A stretch of 64,000 nucleotides of DNA from an uncultured Lachnospiraceae bacterium (lineage in GTDB: Bacteria > Bacillota > Clostridia > Lachnospirales > Lachnospiraceae), in contig CAJTPS010000001.1 in assembly GCA_910578555.1 (NCBI GenBank), positions 62,001 through 126,000 on the forward strand, in the 5' to 3' direction. The notes beneath the pieces are model-generated. The model was not told the DNA's origin. It did no database searches and saw only the letters and a program-made list of their open reading frames with translations. Below, piece by piece: positions 32,201 to 40,888 of the stretch (its first letter is position 1; each line of letters opens with the position of its first letter). Position numbers and translations under genes: made by a program.

Positions 32201-34073
32201 ACTGGCGGCCGGAACGGATTACGAGAAAACGCTCAGCTATCATTATGAAGGTTATGATGACAATGAAAACAGTGTTCCTTCGATAGGCACTACCGTTACC
32301 GTGAAAGTGACAGGATGCGGAAGTTATCAGGGCGAGATCAGCGGCACTTACCGGATTTTTGACAGCCGGAAGAACATCAGTAAATTGCAGGTTGTCATTG
32401 ACCCGCAGGAATATACCGGAAAAGAAGTCACATTAAAGCCGGCGGATATTCATATTTATGCAAATGCGGCGGATAAGAAAAATGAAATAGAACTGTCGGA
32501 TCAGACATCCTGCTATGAAATTGTCGGATACAAGAATAATATTAAGGCGGGGAACGCAAAGGTAATCCTGCGTGGCCGGGGGGATTATGGCGGTACAAAA
32601 ACCTGTTCCTTTAAGATCCAGAAGAAAGTGTATCGAAAGAACAGCGTAGACAAGATTACATTGAACAAAAACAAGTTGTCGTTTTCGCTTCTGGATACGA
32701 AACCGGAAAGCAGAACGCTTACCGCTACGATTACGCCGAAAGACCCAACACAGACAATAACAAATCCAACGGTAATCTGGACTACTTCAAACAGCAATAT
32801 TGCAACCGTGGAGGTTTTGGAGGACTCCGGCTCTGAGGAGAACAATACCACGCATGCAGAGACTGTCCGCATTGTGATCAATGCAAAGAAACAAGGAACC
32901 GTAACCATCACAGCTACCGCGCAGGACGGTAATAAGAGGGCACAGTGTAATGTTACGATCACACTGCCGACCCTTACACAGAAAGGCAAAACGATAGAAG
33001 GAACTGTCGGAGATACATATCAGTTAACTTTTGTCGGATATGAAGACCCGGAGCATCCGATGGACACGGAAGGCATTGTTTTTACAAGCAGCAAACCGAG
33101 CATAGCATCTGTAGACGAAACAGGCAAGATCACCATGAAAAAGATCGGACCTGCAACCATCGAAGTCTCTATGGGCAATGGACAATATGTCCAGCAGTGT
33201 TATGTTGTCGTTGCAGGCGGTGAGATCGATACAGCGAATGACCCCCGGGTACTTACCTACCATCAGGCGGAGGGATGTAAGGATGATACGCAAGCAATCA
33301 ACGATTTGTTACAAAAATGGGAAAATGAAGTAAGATATCAACATCAGGACAACTATGATTATCTCTATATCCCGGCGGGCGAGTATCATATTAATCCTGC
33401 CGCAAACCCCGGTTTCACGGCGGGTATCATGTTAAGAGACGGTCAGTCGCTGATCATGTCGCCTGATGCCAAACTCTATGCGATTGGTACAAACAGTGGG
33501 ATTTATCGCATGATTTATGCTTCCGACCGTAAAGACATATACATTTCCGGCGGGAAGCTGATCGGTGAACGCGACGCGCACAAGGGCAGCGGCGGCGAGG
33601 CAGGGCATGGCATCGAAATCGTCGGCTGTACAAATGTTCATATTCGTGATGTGGAAGTTTCCAAATGCTGGGGCGACGGTATCTATCTTGGCCGCATTAG
33701 CAGTGGTAAAAACAGTAACGGCGTTACTATCGCAAACTGTAACCTGCATCATAACAGGCGAAGCAATCTGTCTATTACAGACGTATCGAATGTGAAGGTT
33801 CAGAACTGCCAGTTCAATAACGCCAATGGGACAGCGCCGCAATACGGCATTGACATTGAGCCAAACAGCGGCCAAACTTGCCAGAATGTAACAATATCCA
33901 ATTGCAGTTTTAAAGGAAACGCCGGCGGAACCATCCAGATCCTCGGACAGTTGAATGGCCATATAAAGAATGTCACCATTGAAAACTGCGTCGGAGATAA
34001 AGCGCCTGTCAAGTGGTCGGGATTCGGCGGCAGCGTAAGCGGCGTAACAGAAAGGAACAATAAGTGGGGGTAA
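29277..34073 (+). CDS. Giant secreted protein: Ig-like (BIG_2) modules and C-terminal beta-helix
   Basis: A 1598-aa exported protein. A signal peptide (1-29) is followed by a low-complexity acidic region (30-370) that includes four DSxSEN-type motifs at about 37, 282, 293 and 342. A BIG_2 Ig-like domain spans about 375-480. A series of beta modules of the type GKGxYxGSxxxxYxI follows (about 485-1110). Two more BIG_2 domains lie at about 1120-1230 and 1235-1320. A right-handed beta-helix of the pectate lyase/polysaccharide-acting type ends the chain (about 1325-1598; DDTQAINDLL, YLYIPAGEYHI, GHGIEIVGCTNVHIRDVEVS, ANCNLHHNRRSN). No LPXTG or SLH anchor is seen. Probably an adhesin or glycan-degrading surface protein; the substrate is unknown. 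AAGGAGG precedes the ATG. Confidence 0.82.
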   Translation: MRSKKRWLASILAMAVAFGDCGGMMAAAAESTITVEDSISENNLLPNETPGADSAGEETAALPETENAAAETAVQPDTVNTAEPGDTDIELPALHIGQIPGGAKLPVADGTFLYDCPLSFETEKTLILFTNYAIDAVPDAAKTGTLEWSILRGEKGLHPGSANLLDEPDDWNGFETVTASPYFTMEEIADTESQYDQMMALIAKEAAFVDTDNAGDETAKTPEAYDYYIWAAYYPATGSRKDETFYAASTIPFIAPNTTDEASDGANSDASETEQAQEIATDTISENNVPDQMSVSENTIDGADAETTDQTPPEEDMNHTPEETAAQEPVTEEDVLQQASADSVSENSVTNQAADTSAAPFADAEETSPIKESVGVLTLDAESVTLHPAPAPDAKFLVTAALEPKDITMPVIWSSSDDTIAMVAVPGTESAQENDETSEPTSAVSGKTVEITALKEGTATITATCGDQKASVHITVVPKDDDEVYDLSGDLWVDGFLQESDALVYTGQKITQDFRVYHKETLLKEKTDYTLTYKNNVNAAAWNTAKAPSVTINMKGQYSGSINLYFTILPKDISKIDPNPANANDSALADSPGYEQVVNYAKKLNIPAPVLTYNRKKLAVNKDFICDYAQLPSDYKKGDSYDLGRQYSYTVTGKGNFTGSLPMWLVVLDKKQNFNTASVTLNAKKYAYHGVPLTKDDVTITKLKIGQTELDPSLYDYDVFNTNGLQGAYINVYPTAIGEDQGYHGSRKINLKLEADRAINKAAFIEANWQTSIPFSQKVLTEKGGMFQENKTLLTFTDPDTGLAETLVEDTDYTIKYSNAQKAGKVTVTFTGKGRYKGSLKKTYQITANTEKSHFSYQWKNVTKDGNGKLTVSYQKNGAIPEFVLRDQNQNILKIKTDYKVTYKNNKIPKDAETGEMTLEITGVGNYKGYKESISLTVTRANIANATLTVADKPCSAKKNAWKSAVTITDVNGKKLAAGTDYEKTLSYHYEGYDDNENSVPSIGTTVTVKVTGCGSYQGEISGTYRIFDSRKNISKLQVVIDPQEYTGKEVTLKPADIHIYANAADKKNEIELSDQTSCYEIVGYKNNIKAGNAKVILRGRGDYGGTKTCSFKIQKKVYRKNSVDKITLNKNKLSFSLLDTKPESRTLTATITPKDPTQTITNPTVIWTTSNSNIATVEVLEDSGSEENNTTHAETVRIVINAKKQGTVTITATAQDGNKRAQCNVTITLPTLTQKGKTIEGTVGDTYQLTFVGYEDPEHPMDTEGIVFTSSKPSIASVDETGKITMKKIGPATIEVSMGNGQYVQQCYVVVAGGEIDTANDPRVLTYHQAEGCKDDTQAINDLLQKWENEVRYQHQDNYDYLYIPAGEYHINPAANPGFTAGIMLRDGQSLIMSPDAKLYAIGTNSGIYRMIYASDRKDIYISGGKLIGERDAHKGSGGEAGHGIEIVGCTNVHIRDVEVSKCWGDGIYLGRISSGKNSNGVTIANCNLHHNRRSNLSITDVSNVKVQNCQFNNANGTAPQYGIDIEPNSGQTCQNVTISNCSFKGNAGGTIQILGQLNGHIKNVTIENCVGDKAPVKWSGFGGSVSGVTERNNKWG

Positions 34074-34144
34074 TCCACAGCCCGGGAACCATCAGGCAGG
34101 TAAACGATATCAGGCTCGACGGAAACTGAGAATACATGAAAAAA

Positions 34145-34187
34145 TCAAGCTTCGCTTGATTGCGAGTTCCGCTTCGTGGACTCGAAA
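34145..34187. repeat. Family A double-hairpin repeat
   Basis: AATCAAGC-TTC-GCTTGATT followed by GCGAGTTCCGC-TTC-GTGGACTCG. Both stems differ in sequence from other copies yet remain paired. It lies in the converging gap between the giant surface protein and prs. Confidence 0.75.
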
Positions 34188-34214
34188 CATGCCTGGACAT
34201 TTCCCATAACATAG

Positions 34215-34245
34215 AAAAGGGTATCCCTGCGGGGATACCCTTTTT
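34215..34245. terminator. Bidirectional terminator
   Basis: AAAAGGGTATCCC (34215-34227) with GGGATACCCTTTTT (34232-34245), loop TGCG. It serves the surface protein gene and prs. Confidence 0.92.
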
Positions 34246-34287
34246 AAGATGCAAAGCGTTTAATAAAATTTGGCAGAAATGCCCGGG

Positions 34288-35475
34288 TTATTCCAGCTCC
34301 CCGGCATTATATCTGGCCACAATGGACTGGATTCTTTCCACGGGATTCAGCAGGTCACTGATGGAGGTATCATGATTTAAAGTATCAATAATATAGGCGA
34401 TATATTTACTCATATCACAGTCGATATACCATTCGCGGGCAAGCAGCTCAGGTGTCTGGTAGATCAGGTTTGTGGTCAGTACCCTGCAGATCGTGCCGTC
34501 AGCATATGCCGCGTCGAACCGGTCCAGTCCGGCTGTAAAGAGCCCGAAGGTGGAGAAGACGAAGATTCTGTTTGCCTTACGCTCTTTCAAGGCGGATGCA
34601 ACTTCCAGTACACTTTCACCGGAGGAGATCATATCGTCTATAATGATCATATCCTTGCCTTCCACGCTGGAACCCAGGAACTCATGTGCAACAATGGGAT
34701 TTCTGCCGTTTACGATCTGGGTATAGTCTCTTCTCTTGTAGAACATACCCATATCCAGACCGAGTACATTGGCAATGTAGATGGCTCTGTTCATACCGCC
34801 CTCGTCGGGACTGATTACCATCATATGGTCACTGTCAATCGTTAAGTCTTTTACATGGGTCAGCAGACCCTTGACAAACTGATAAGCCGGCTGTACCGTC
34901 TCAAAACCGTGCAGCGGAATCGCGTTCTGCACACGGGGATCGTGGGCATCAAAGGTGATGATGTTATCAACGCCCATATTTACCATCTCCTGCAATGCAA
35001 GCGCACAGTCAAGAGATTCCCTGGCGGTTCTTTTATGCTGTCTGCTCTCGTAGAGGAAGGGCATAATCACGGTGATCCGCCTTGCCTTACCGCCTACGGC
35101 AGCAATAATACGTTTTAAATCCTGATAATGGTCATCAGGCGACATATGGTTTTCATGACCGCAGAGAGAATAGGTCAGGCTGTAATTCGCAACATCGACA
35201 AGAAGATACAGGTCTGAACCGCGCACGGACTGCTTGATGACACCTTTGGCTTCGCCGGAACCGAATCTGGGCACATCGGCCTGCAGAATATAAGTATCTC
35301 TCTGGTAACCGGAGAATGCAAGGGAATCTTTATGCTCGCTCTCGCGTTCGGCTCTCCATTTTATGAGATAGTAATCTACTTTTTCACCTAAGGGTCGGCA
35401 GCCTTCGAGCGGGATGATCCCCAGGGAGCCTACAGGAATGGTTTCCAGATTTCTTTTTTCTTCACGTCTGGTCAT
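34288..35475 (-). CDS. prs: Ribose-phosphate pyrophosphokinase
   Basis: Makes PRPP from ribose 5-phosphate and ATP for purine, pyrimidine, His, Trp and NAD synthesis. The 395 residues are longer than the usual 310-320 but fit a variant found in Clostridia. Landmarks are VIMPFLYESRQHKRTARESLDC (pyrophosphate region), TFDAHDPRVQNAI, VISPDEGGMNRA and the PRPP loop MIIIDDMISSGESVLEVASALK. The 60-70 extra residues are at the N-terminus (to about YQRDTYILQ) and C-terminus. It lies 10 bp downstream of the dnaI-like gene, so the two are probably co-transcribed. Confidence 0.93.
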   Translation of the reverse strand: MTRREEKRNLETIPVGSLGIIPLEGCRPLGEKVDYYLIKWRAERESEHKDSLAFSGYQRDTYILQADVPRFGSGEAKGVIKQSVRGSDLYLLVDVANYSLTYSLCGHENHMSPDDHYQDLKRIIAAVGGKARRITVIMPFLYESRQHKRTARESLDCALALQEMVNMGVDNIITFDAHDPRVQNAIPLHGFETVQPAYQFVKGLLTHVKDLTIDSDHMMVISPDEGGMNRAIYIANVLGLDMGMFYKRRDYTQIVNGRNPIVAHEFLGSSVEGKDMIIIDDMISSGESVLEVASALKERKANRIFVFSTFGLFTAGLDRFDAAYADGTICRVLTTNLIYQTPELLAREWYIDCDMSKYIAYIIDTLNHDTSISDLLNPVERIQSIVARYNAGELE

Positions 35476-35485
35476 GAAAGAAGCC

Positions 35486-36457
35486 TCACTTTCTGTTCAT
35501 CAATCTTTTCTTGTACATGCGTATGTCCTGGCCGGACAGTTTACAGATTTCATAGTGACTGGTTATGCGGGAGAAGATACGGTCAGAATATCTGTTCCGT
35601 AATTCCTCCAGGGACAGATTGGTGGAGATCACAGTCGCCTTTTTGCCCATATGCCGCTCATTCAGGAGCGAAAATAACTGGGAAGTAACGAACTGGTTGG
35701 TCAGTTCCGTGCCCAGATCATCAATGATGAGCAGGTCGCACTGGTATAAGTCCGCATAAGTTTCACGAAGCTCTTCCCGATTCTTATAATCAAAGGAATT
35801 TTTAGAAAGTAAATCAAACAGGCCGGTTGCGCTGAAATAAATCACGGAATGCCCGGTTTCTATCAGCTCTTTGGCAACACAGCCGGAAAGAAATGATTTT
35901 CCAGTACCCACTGTACCATAAAAAAAGAGATTATGGTAGTCAGAATTGAAATTTTTGACAAAATTACGGCAGGTGTTCACGGCGTTCCGAAAACGGGACA
36001 GGTCTTCACCGTCATAATATTCATAGGAAAGAGAATCAAAATTCTCCGTGCGAAGCATCTCGCGTATGTTGGACTGCTCATAGAGGAGCGTGATCATAGC
36101 CTGCCTGAAACAGTGACATTTCTGTCCGCCGGCATATCCGGTATCTTTGCAGTCGGGACACTCATAGACGGGTTCCAGATAATCAGGTGCAAGTCCGGCA
36201 TCTTCGAGAAGCTGCGTCTTGCGTCCCGACAGTTCCGCCAGCATATCCCGCAGGTCTTCCATGGCATCCGGGTCGCCGTTAAGGAGCTTCTTACCCTGAG
36301 AGACAGAGACGCTGGCCACGGTATCTTCCAGATCGCGATAGGCGGGAACATGATCATAGACATACGCCAGCCGGCGTTCCATATCGCGGCGGCTTTTTAA
36401 CTGTTTCATCTCATATTGATGAAGGATCATATCATATTGGGCGTTCGTCAGTGACAC
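35486..36457 (-). CDS. DnaI/DnaC-type helicase loader ATPase
   Basis: A 323-aa AAA+ ATPase that loads the replicative helicase. The N-terminal part holds a zinc-binding motif C-P-D-C...C-H-C (YECPDCKDTGYAGGQKCHC, about residues 120-140), as in B. subtilis DnaI. The ATPase core has Walker A FFYGTVGTGKSFLSG, Walker B DLLIIDDLGTE and the sensor VISTNLSLEEL, ending RIFSRITSHYEIC. Start is GTG 36457: AAGGAG lies 9 nt upstream and residues further up derive from a repeat. It follows the DnaD-like gene; between them is a family A repeat. Confidence 0.92.
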   Translation of the reverse strand: MSLTNAQYDMILHQYEMKQLKSRRDMERRLAYVYDHVPAYRDLEDTVASVSVSQGKKLLNGDPDAMEDLRDMLAELSGRKTQLLEDAGLAPDYLEPVYECPDCKDTGYAGGQKCHCFRQAMITLLYEQSNIREMLRTENFDSLSYEYYDGEDLSRFRNAVNTCRNFVKNFNSDYHNLFFYGTVGTGKSFLSGCVAKELIETGHSVIYFSATGLFDLLSKNSFDYKNREELRETYADLYQCDLLIIDDLGTELTNQFVTSQLFSLLNERHMGKKATVISTNLSLEELRNRYSDRIFSRITSHYEICKLSGQDIRMYKKRLMNRK

Positions 36458-36525
36458 TATGGTACTCCTTTTAGCCGACAGAATCGGTTTTATTGTATGC
36501 AATTTAGGAAATTTTTCTGCATATT

Positions 36526-36566
36526 CGAGTTTGCGAAGCAAATCTCGCAATCGAGCGAGGCTCGAT
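36526..36566. repeat. Family A double-hairpin repeat
   Basis: CGAGTTTGC-GAA-GCAAATCTCG (36526-36547) next to ATCGAGC-GAG-GCTCGAT (36550-36566). It ends 4 bp from the stop codon of the dnaD-like gene, in the intercistronic gap of the primosome pair. Confidence 0.85.
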
Positions 36567-36569
36567 TTT

Positions 36570-37637
36570 CTAATTACTTAATAATTCCTGTTCTAAAGCC
36601 TCGAAATCATAGTTGTTCTGCTTAAATTGATTAAACTTGTTATTCGAAGCGGCTCTGGAAGGCTTCGACTTGCGATAACGGTCGTCGAGCGACTGAATAT
36701 CGCTTTTATGATGTACGCCGGCCTGATACCAGTTAGTCAGGATACTGTCGGCATATTCCAGGCGGTGTTTGTCCGTGGCGAGCACGGTGCGTTCACAGGC
36801 GGTATAGATCACGTCGGGCGTAAAGCCGTATTCCTTGATCCAGCGGGTGATGTAAGCGGCCTCCGTCTGCGTCGGCGTACTGTTCTTACCAAGTGACTTC
36901 ATAATATCGTAGACAATTTTGTCGTATTTACCCGCCAGGCGTTTCGCCTGCTTCGTGGTCGTAATGCCCTGCTGCGCCCAGCTGATGGCCACTTTCTCTA
37001 TGTACCGCAGATCCTTCTTGTCACGGCCCGCGCAGTACTGGATCAGGTAGTCGATCAGGTCCTCGGAAAATCCCAGCTTGTCCGAGATAAAGAGAATCGT
37101 GCGTACTTCGTTAGGACTTAAGGTCTTCTTCAAATACTGTTCCGTGATAAAGAGCAGTCTTGAGGTAGCCTCGTCGGACTTAAATGCTTTCAATTCGTCT
37201 AAAGTATAATTAGGCTTTACATAAGCTTCCTCAGGCTCTTCCGTATTCAGTTTGGAAGAGATCGGTACGACAGAGGCAAGCGGCGAAGCGGCTGACACGG
37301 ACACTGCCGGAACGGGCGCAATGGCCGGGACGGCAGCAAGCGGTGCGAAGTCCATCAGGTGAATGCCGGTGACAGTCTTGTTGTCGTCGTACTCAAGCGT
37401 CAGAAGCTGTCTATTCTCCCAGTATTTCAGGGCGCGCAGAACATCTTTCTCCGTATAATTAAACATGTCCGCAATATTGGATATACTGGTAGAACGTCTT
37501 GCGCTCATCATGCGGATCAGATACAGATAGATCTTGAGCTGTGCATCGTTCGCATCTTTCATATATTCGTCAATAAAACGGTTGGAAATAACCGTAGAAT
37601 CAGTATAGTTATCCTGATAAATCGTCAAATGACCCAT
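36570..37637 (-). CDS. DnaD-domain primosome protein
   Basis: A 355-aa protein related to DnaD/DnaB of low-GC Gram-positives, which remodel origin DNA and recruit the helicase loader. The N-terminal winged helix (about 1-95: YMKDANDAQLKIYLYLIRMM, SISNIADMFNYTEKDVLRALKYW) is followed by an Ala/Pro/Val-rich linker (105-150). Two DnaD_2-type helical domains come next (about 155-235, SPNEVRTILFISDKLGFSEDLIDYLIQYC; 240-325, GFTPDVIYTACERTV). The C-terminal tail ends NYDFEALEQELLSN. Ribosome site AGGTGG is before ATG 37637. It heads the dnaD-dnaI-prs unit and is preceded by DnaA-box-like sites. Confidence 0.9.
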   Translation of the reverse strand: MGHLTIYQDNYTDSTVISNRFIDEYMKDANDAQLKIYLYLIRMMSARRSTSISNIADMFNYTEKDVLRALKYWENRQLLTLEYDDNKTVTGIHLMDFAPLAAVPAIAPVPAVSVSAASPLASVVPISSKLNTEEPEEAYVKPNYTLDELKAFKSDEATSRLLFITEQYLKKTLSPNEVRTILFISDKLGFSEDLIDYLIQYCAGRDKKDLRYIEKVAISWAQQGITTTKQAKRLAGKYDKIVYDIMKSLGKNSTPTQTEAAYITRWIKEYGFTPDVIYTACERTVLATDKHRLEYADSILTNWYQAGVHHKSDIQSLDDRYRKSKPSRAASNNKFNQFKQNNYDFEALEQELLSN

Positions 37638-37770
37638 TTCAACACCACCTCTGTTCCATGATGGAACTCATTGTGCCCCTATATAACACATGCTGAATTA
37701 TAGCATAGCAATTTTTAAAATGAAATAGGCAAACTGCCACAATCCAAACATAGAACAGAGGTTCCGTGAA

Positions 37771-37878
37771 TGTGGAAAATGTGGATAGAAAATGAGAGTG
37801 CCCGTAAATGCGTGGAAACCGTCACATAAAAATATCCACAGTTAATCGATGAAAATTCCGGTTATTTTCTGTGGATAT
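37771..37878. promoter_or_regulatory. Cluster of four DnaA-box-like sites
   Basis: TGTGGAAAA (37771-37779), TGTGGATAG (37780-37788), ATATCCACA (37832-37840) and TGTGGATAT (37870-37878). Each is within one or two bases of TTATCCACA or its complement; the first two are head to tail without a gap. The cluster lies between murC and the dnaD-like gene, 135 bp or more upstream of the latter's start. A TATAAT for that gene is on the minus strand near 37700. Confidence 0.65.
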
Positions 37879-37887
37879 TGTGAATAA

Positions 37888-39267
37888 TTATTTTCGCAGC
37901 AGGTTTTCCCCGATTTTTACGACATCGCCCGCCCCCATAGTTATCAACAAATCATCTTTTGTGCAATTTTTCATAAGAAAGTTTTCGATCTCTTCAAATG
38001 AAGGAAAATAGTAACAGCGGTGCCCCAGATTTTCTATTTCCTGTTGCAGCGTCTGCGAACTGATGCCGAGAGTATCTTTCTCTCTGGCGGCATAAATGTC
38101 GGCCAGAACGACCTCGTCGGCCAGCGACAGTGCGCGGGCAAAATCGCTCAGGAACGCCTTGGTTCTCGTGTAAGTATGTGGCTGGAATACACACCATGTC
38201 TTCCGATGCGGATAATTCTCAGCGGCAAGCAGCGTTGCGCGGATCTCCGTCGGATGATGTGCGTAATCGTCGATCACGGTAAAGCCGTTTACCTTGCCCT
38301 TATATTCAAAACGTCTGTCCGTGCCGCCGTAATGCAGCAGCGCCTCTGCGGTTACGGCATCGGGGATGCCGAGCAGATCAGCCAGAGCAATAGCTGCCAT
38401 GGCATTATAGACATTGTGCTCCCCGGGAACTTTTAAAGAAAATACTTCTTCTTTGCCGCCTGCCCGCATAAGATGAAAAGAAGGACAACCCGATGCGTCA
38501 TAAGTAATGTCCTTCGGCCAGTAGTCAAAATCCGGGGAAGAGCCGTAAGTGATGACTTTGCACGTAAGATCATCGGTGAGTTCTCTGCAGCTGGCGATTT
38601 CGCCGTTGATGATCAGGGTTCCGCCGGCCGGCAGAAGACGTGCGAACGCGTGAAAAGATCTGCGGATATCTTCGATGTCCTTAAAGAAGTCCAGATGGTC
38701 TTCTTCTATATTAAGTATAATACTGATCCTGGGATTAAAGCTTAAGAAACTGTTGGTGTACTCGCATGCTTCCGTGACAAACAGATCCGAGGAGCCGACG
38801 CGGATATTGCCGCCGATTGGTTTGTAGATACCGCCGATAGACAGGGTGGGGTCGCTGTTGTTTTCCAACAGAATCTGGGAGATCATGGAGGTGGTCGTGG
38901 TCTTGCCGTGCGTGCCGCTCACGGCAATGGGCAGTTTATAATTCTGCATCATCTGTCCCAGCAGCTGGGCTCTGGTGAGCAGTGGAATCTGCAGACGATC
39001 CGTTGCGGCCATTTCCGGATTTTCCGGTTTGATGGCGCTTGTATATACAACCACATCAATGTCGGACGTCAGATTTTCTTCACGCTGACCGTAATAAACG
39101 GCAGCGCCCAGTTCTTCCAGCCTGCCGGTGAGCGGAGACGGTGCTCTGTCAGAGCCGGATACACGAAATCCCTCCGAGAGAAGGATCTCGGCGAGTCCGC
39201 TCATGCTGATACCGCCGATGCCGATAAAATATATGTGAACTGGTTCGTTAAAGTTGATTTGATACAT
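37888..39267 (-). CDS. murC: UDP-N-acetylmuramate--L-alanine ligase
   Basis: Adds the first amino acid, L-Ala, to UDP-MurNAc in peptidoglycan synthesis, using ATP. The 459 residues contain the Rossmann-like N-terminus (HIYFIGIGGISMSGLAEILLSEGF), the ATP loop AVSGTHGKTTTTSMIS, EACEYTNSFLSFNP, LNIEEDHLDFF, DDYAHHPTEIRATL and FQPHTYTRTKAF, all typical of MurC. It stands alone with its own promoter. No division-cluster neighbours are present, which is common for murC in Lachnospiraceae-like genomes. Confidence 0.97.
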   Translation of the reverse strand: MYQINFNEPVHIYFIGIGGISMSGLAEILLSEGFRVSGSDRAPSPLTGRLEELGAAVYYGQREENLTSDIDVVVYTSAIKPENPEMAATDRLQIPLLTRAQLLGQMMQNYKLPIAVSGTHGKTTTTSMISQILLENNSDPTLSIGGIYKPIGGNIRVGSSDLFVTEACEYTNSFLSFNPRISIILNIEEDHLDFFKDIEDIRRSFHAFARLLPAGGTLIINGEIASCRELTDDLTCKVITYGSSPDFDYWPKDITYDASGCPSFHLMRAGGKEEVFSLKVPGEHNVYNAMAAIALADLLGIPDAVTAEALLHYGGTDRRFEYKGKVNGFTVIDDYAHHPTEIRATLLAAENYPHRKTWCVFQPHTYTRTKAFLSDFARALSLADEVVLADIYAAREKDTLGISSQTLQQEIENLGHRCYYFPSFEEIENFLMKNCTKDDLLITMGAGDVVKIGENLLRK

Positions 39268-39298
39268 GGAATTCTCCCTATATTACATTTTTACTAGT

Positions 39299-39327
39299 AT
39301 TATACTCATTTCATATAAAAAAACCAA
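39299..39327 (-). promoter_or_regulatory. Promoter of murC
   Basis: Minus strand TTGGTT (39327-39322), 17 bp, TATAAT (39304-39299), 31 bp before the murC start. The rest of the divergent gap 39268-39616 is AT-rich and holds only this and the glgC promoter. Confidence 0.65.
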
Positions 39328-39512
39328 TAGGAATTTGGAAAAGAGCCATATTGCTTCTTTTTTGGCTACAATTTACACAATAAGATTGCTGAAATTAAGT
39401 CTCAGAAAAGAAGTATGTTAAAAATAAACAAATATATTGAAATGTATAGTAAAATATTGTATATTATTAACATGTGCAAAGAAGTAACGGGCGAATAAAT
39501 TTGTAAATAATA

Positions 39513-39541
39513 TTCACTTTCTCTTCGGATTGTGGTATAAT
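39513..39541 (+). promoter_or_regulatory. Promoter of glgCD
   Basis: TTCACT (39513-39518), 17 bp, TATAAT (39536-39541), about 75 bp before glgC. Confidence 0.55.
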
Positions 39542-39616
39542 TAACAAACATAATAAAATCGGCTCTAAATTTTAATATATATATTAAAAAATCTATAGGA
39601 AACAAGAGGTGATATG

Positions 39617-40888
39617 ATGGTAAAGAAGGAAATGATTGCCATGCTGCTTGCTGGCGGTCAGGGAAGCAGATTGGGAGTGTTTACGTCAAAGGTTGCAAAA
39701 CCTGCTGTATCTTTTGGCAGTAAATATAGGATTATCGACTTTCCGCTCAGTAATTGTATCAATTCAGGTGTTGACACGGTGGGCGTGCTGACACAGTATC
39801 AGCCGCTCCGGCTCAATACACACATCGGGATCGGTATTCCGTGGGATCTAGACAGAAATATCGGTGGTGTGACGGTACTTCCGCCCTATGAGAAGAGCAC
39901 GAACAGCGAGTGGTACACAGGTACGGCGAACGCGATTTACCAGAATCTGGATTATATGGAGAGCTTTAATCCGGAATACGTTCTGATTCTGTCGGGTGAT
40001 CATATTTACAAGATGGATTACGAGGTTATGCTGGATTTCCACAAACAGAACGGCGCGGAAGTAACGATTGCCGTTATGCCCGTTCCGATGGAAGAGGCGA
40101 AGCGCTTCGGTATCATGATTACGGACAAGGACCGCAAGATCATAGATTTCGAGGAGAAACCGCAGAATCCGCGAAGCAACCTTGCGTCTATGGGGATCTA
40201 TATCTTTAACTGGAAGACGCTTAAGGAGGCACTGCTCACCAATGCGGAACAGCCGGGTCTGGACTTCGGAAAACATTTGATTCCGTACTGTCATGCCAAG
40301 GGGGCACCTCTTTATGCCTATGAGTTCAACGGATACTGGAAAGATGTAGGAACGCTTAACTCTTACTGGGAAGCGAACATGGAACTGATCGATCTTGTTC
40401 CGGAATTTAATCTCTATGAAGAATACTGGAAGATCTATACAAAGAGTGAGATTCTGCCGCCGCAGTATCTGTCTTCGGACAGCGTTGTAGAGAGAAGCAT
40501 TATCGGAGAGGGTTCCGAAATATACGGGCAGGTATATAACTCGGTGATCGGCTGCGGTGTGACAATAGGCGCAGGCACTGTTGTGCGGGATTCCATTATC
40601 ATGAATGAGACGAAGATTCACAGCAACTGCGAACTGTATAAGACAATCGTTGCGGAGAATGTTCTGATTGAGGATAATGTCAGACTGGGTGTAGGCGAAG
40701 AGGTCGAGAATGAGACCGATCCTCACATTTATAATCACGGTATCGTAGCCGTGGGAGAGAAGAGTGTTATCCCTCAGGGGATTTCCGTCGGAAAGAATTC
40801 GGTTATTTTCGGCGTGACGAGCGCGGAAGACTATAAAGATGGACAACTTCCGAGCGGAAAAACATTGATTAAGGCAGGTGATAAATAG
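39617..40888 (+). CDS. glgC: Glucose-1-phosphate adenylyltransferase
   Basis: Forms ADP-glucose, the donor for glycogen synthesis. The 423 residues have the nucleotidyltransferase loop AMLLAGGQGSRLGVFTSKVAKPAVSFG, SGDHIYKMDY with the catalytic Asp, FEEKP, and FNGYWKDVGTLNSYWEANM, followed by a left-handed beta-helix of hexapeptide repeats (about 290-400). Two adjacent ATGs (39614, 39617) are possible; the second is used here. The stop overlaps the GTG of glgD, so the pair is translationally coupled. Confidence 0.96.
   Translation: MVKKEMIAMLLAGGQGSRLGVFTSKVAKPAVSFGSKYRIIDFPLSNCINSGVDTVGVLTQYQPLRLNTHIGIGIPWDLDRNIGGVTVLPPYEKSTNSEWYTGTANAIYQNLDYMESFNPEYVLILSGDHIYKMDYEVMLDFHKQNGAEVTIAVMPVPMEEAKRFGIMITDKDRKIIDFEEKPQNPRSNLASMGIYIFNWKTLKEALLTNAEQPGLDFGKHLIPYCHAKGAPLYAYEFNGYWKDVGTLNSYWEANMELIDLVPEFNLYEEYWKIYTKSEILPPQYLSSDSVVERSIIGEGSEIYGQVYNSVIGCGVTIGAGTVVRDSIIMNETKIHSNCELYKTIVAENVLIEDNVRLGVGEEVENETDPHIYNHGIVAVGEKSVIPQGISVGKNSVIFGVTSAEDYKDGQLPSGKTLIKAGDK

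Noticed and set aside
37771..37878. Chromosome origin (oriC)
   Set aside because: DnaA-box-like sites alone are not enough: no dnaA, dnaN or clear AT-rich unwinding element is next to it, so it is reported only as a DnaA-box cluster.
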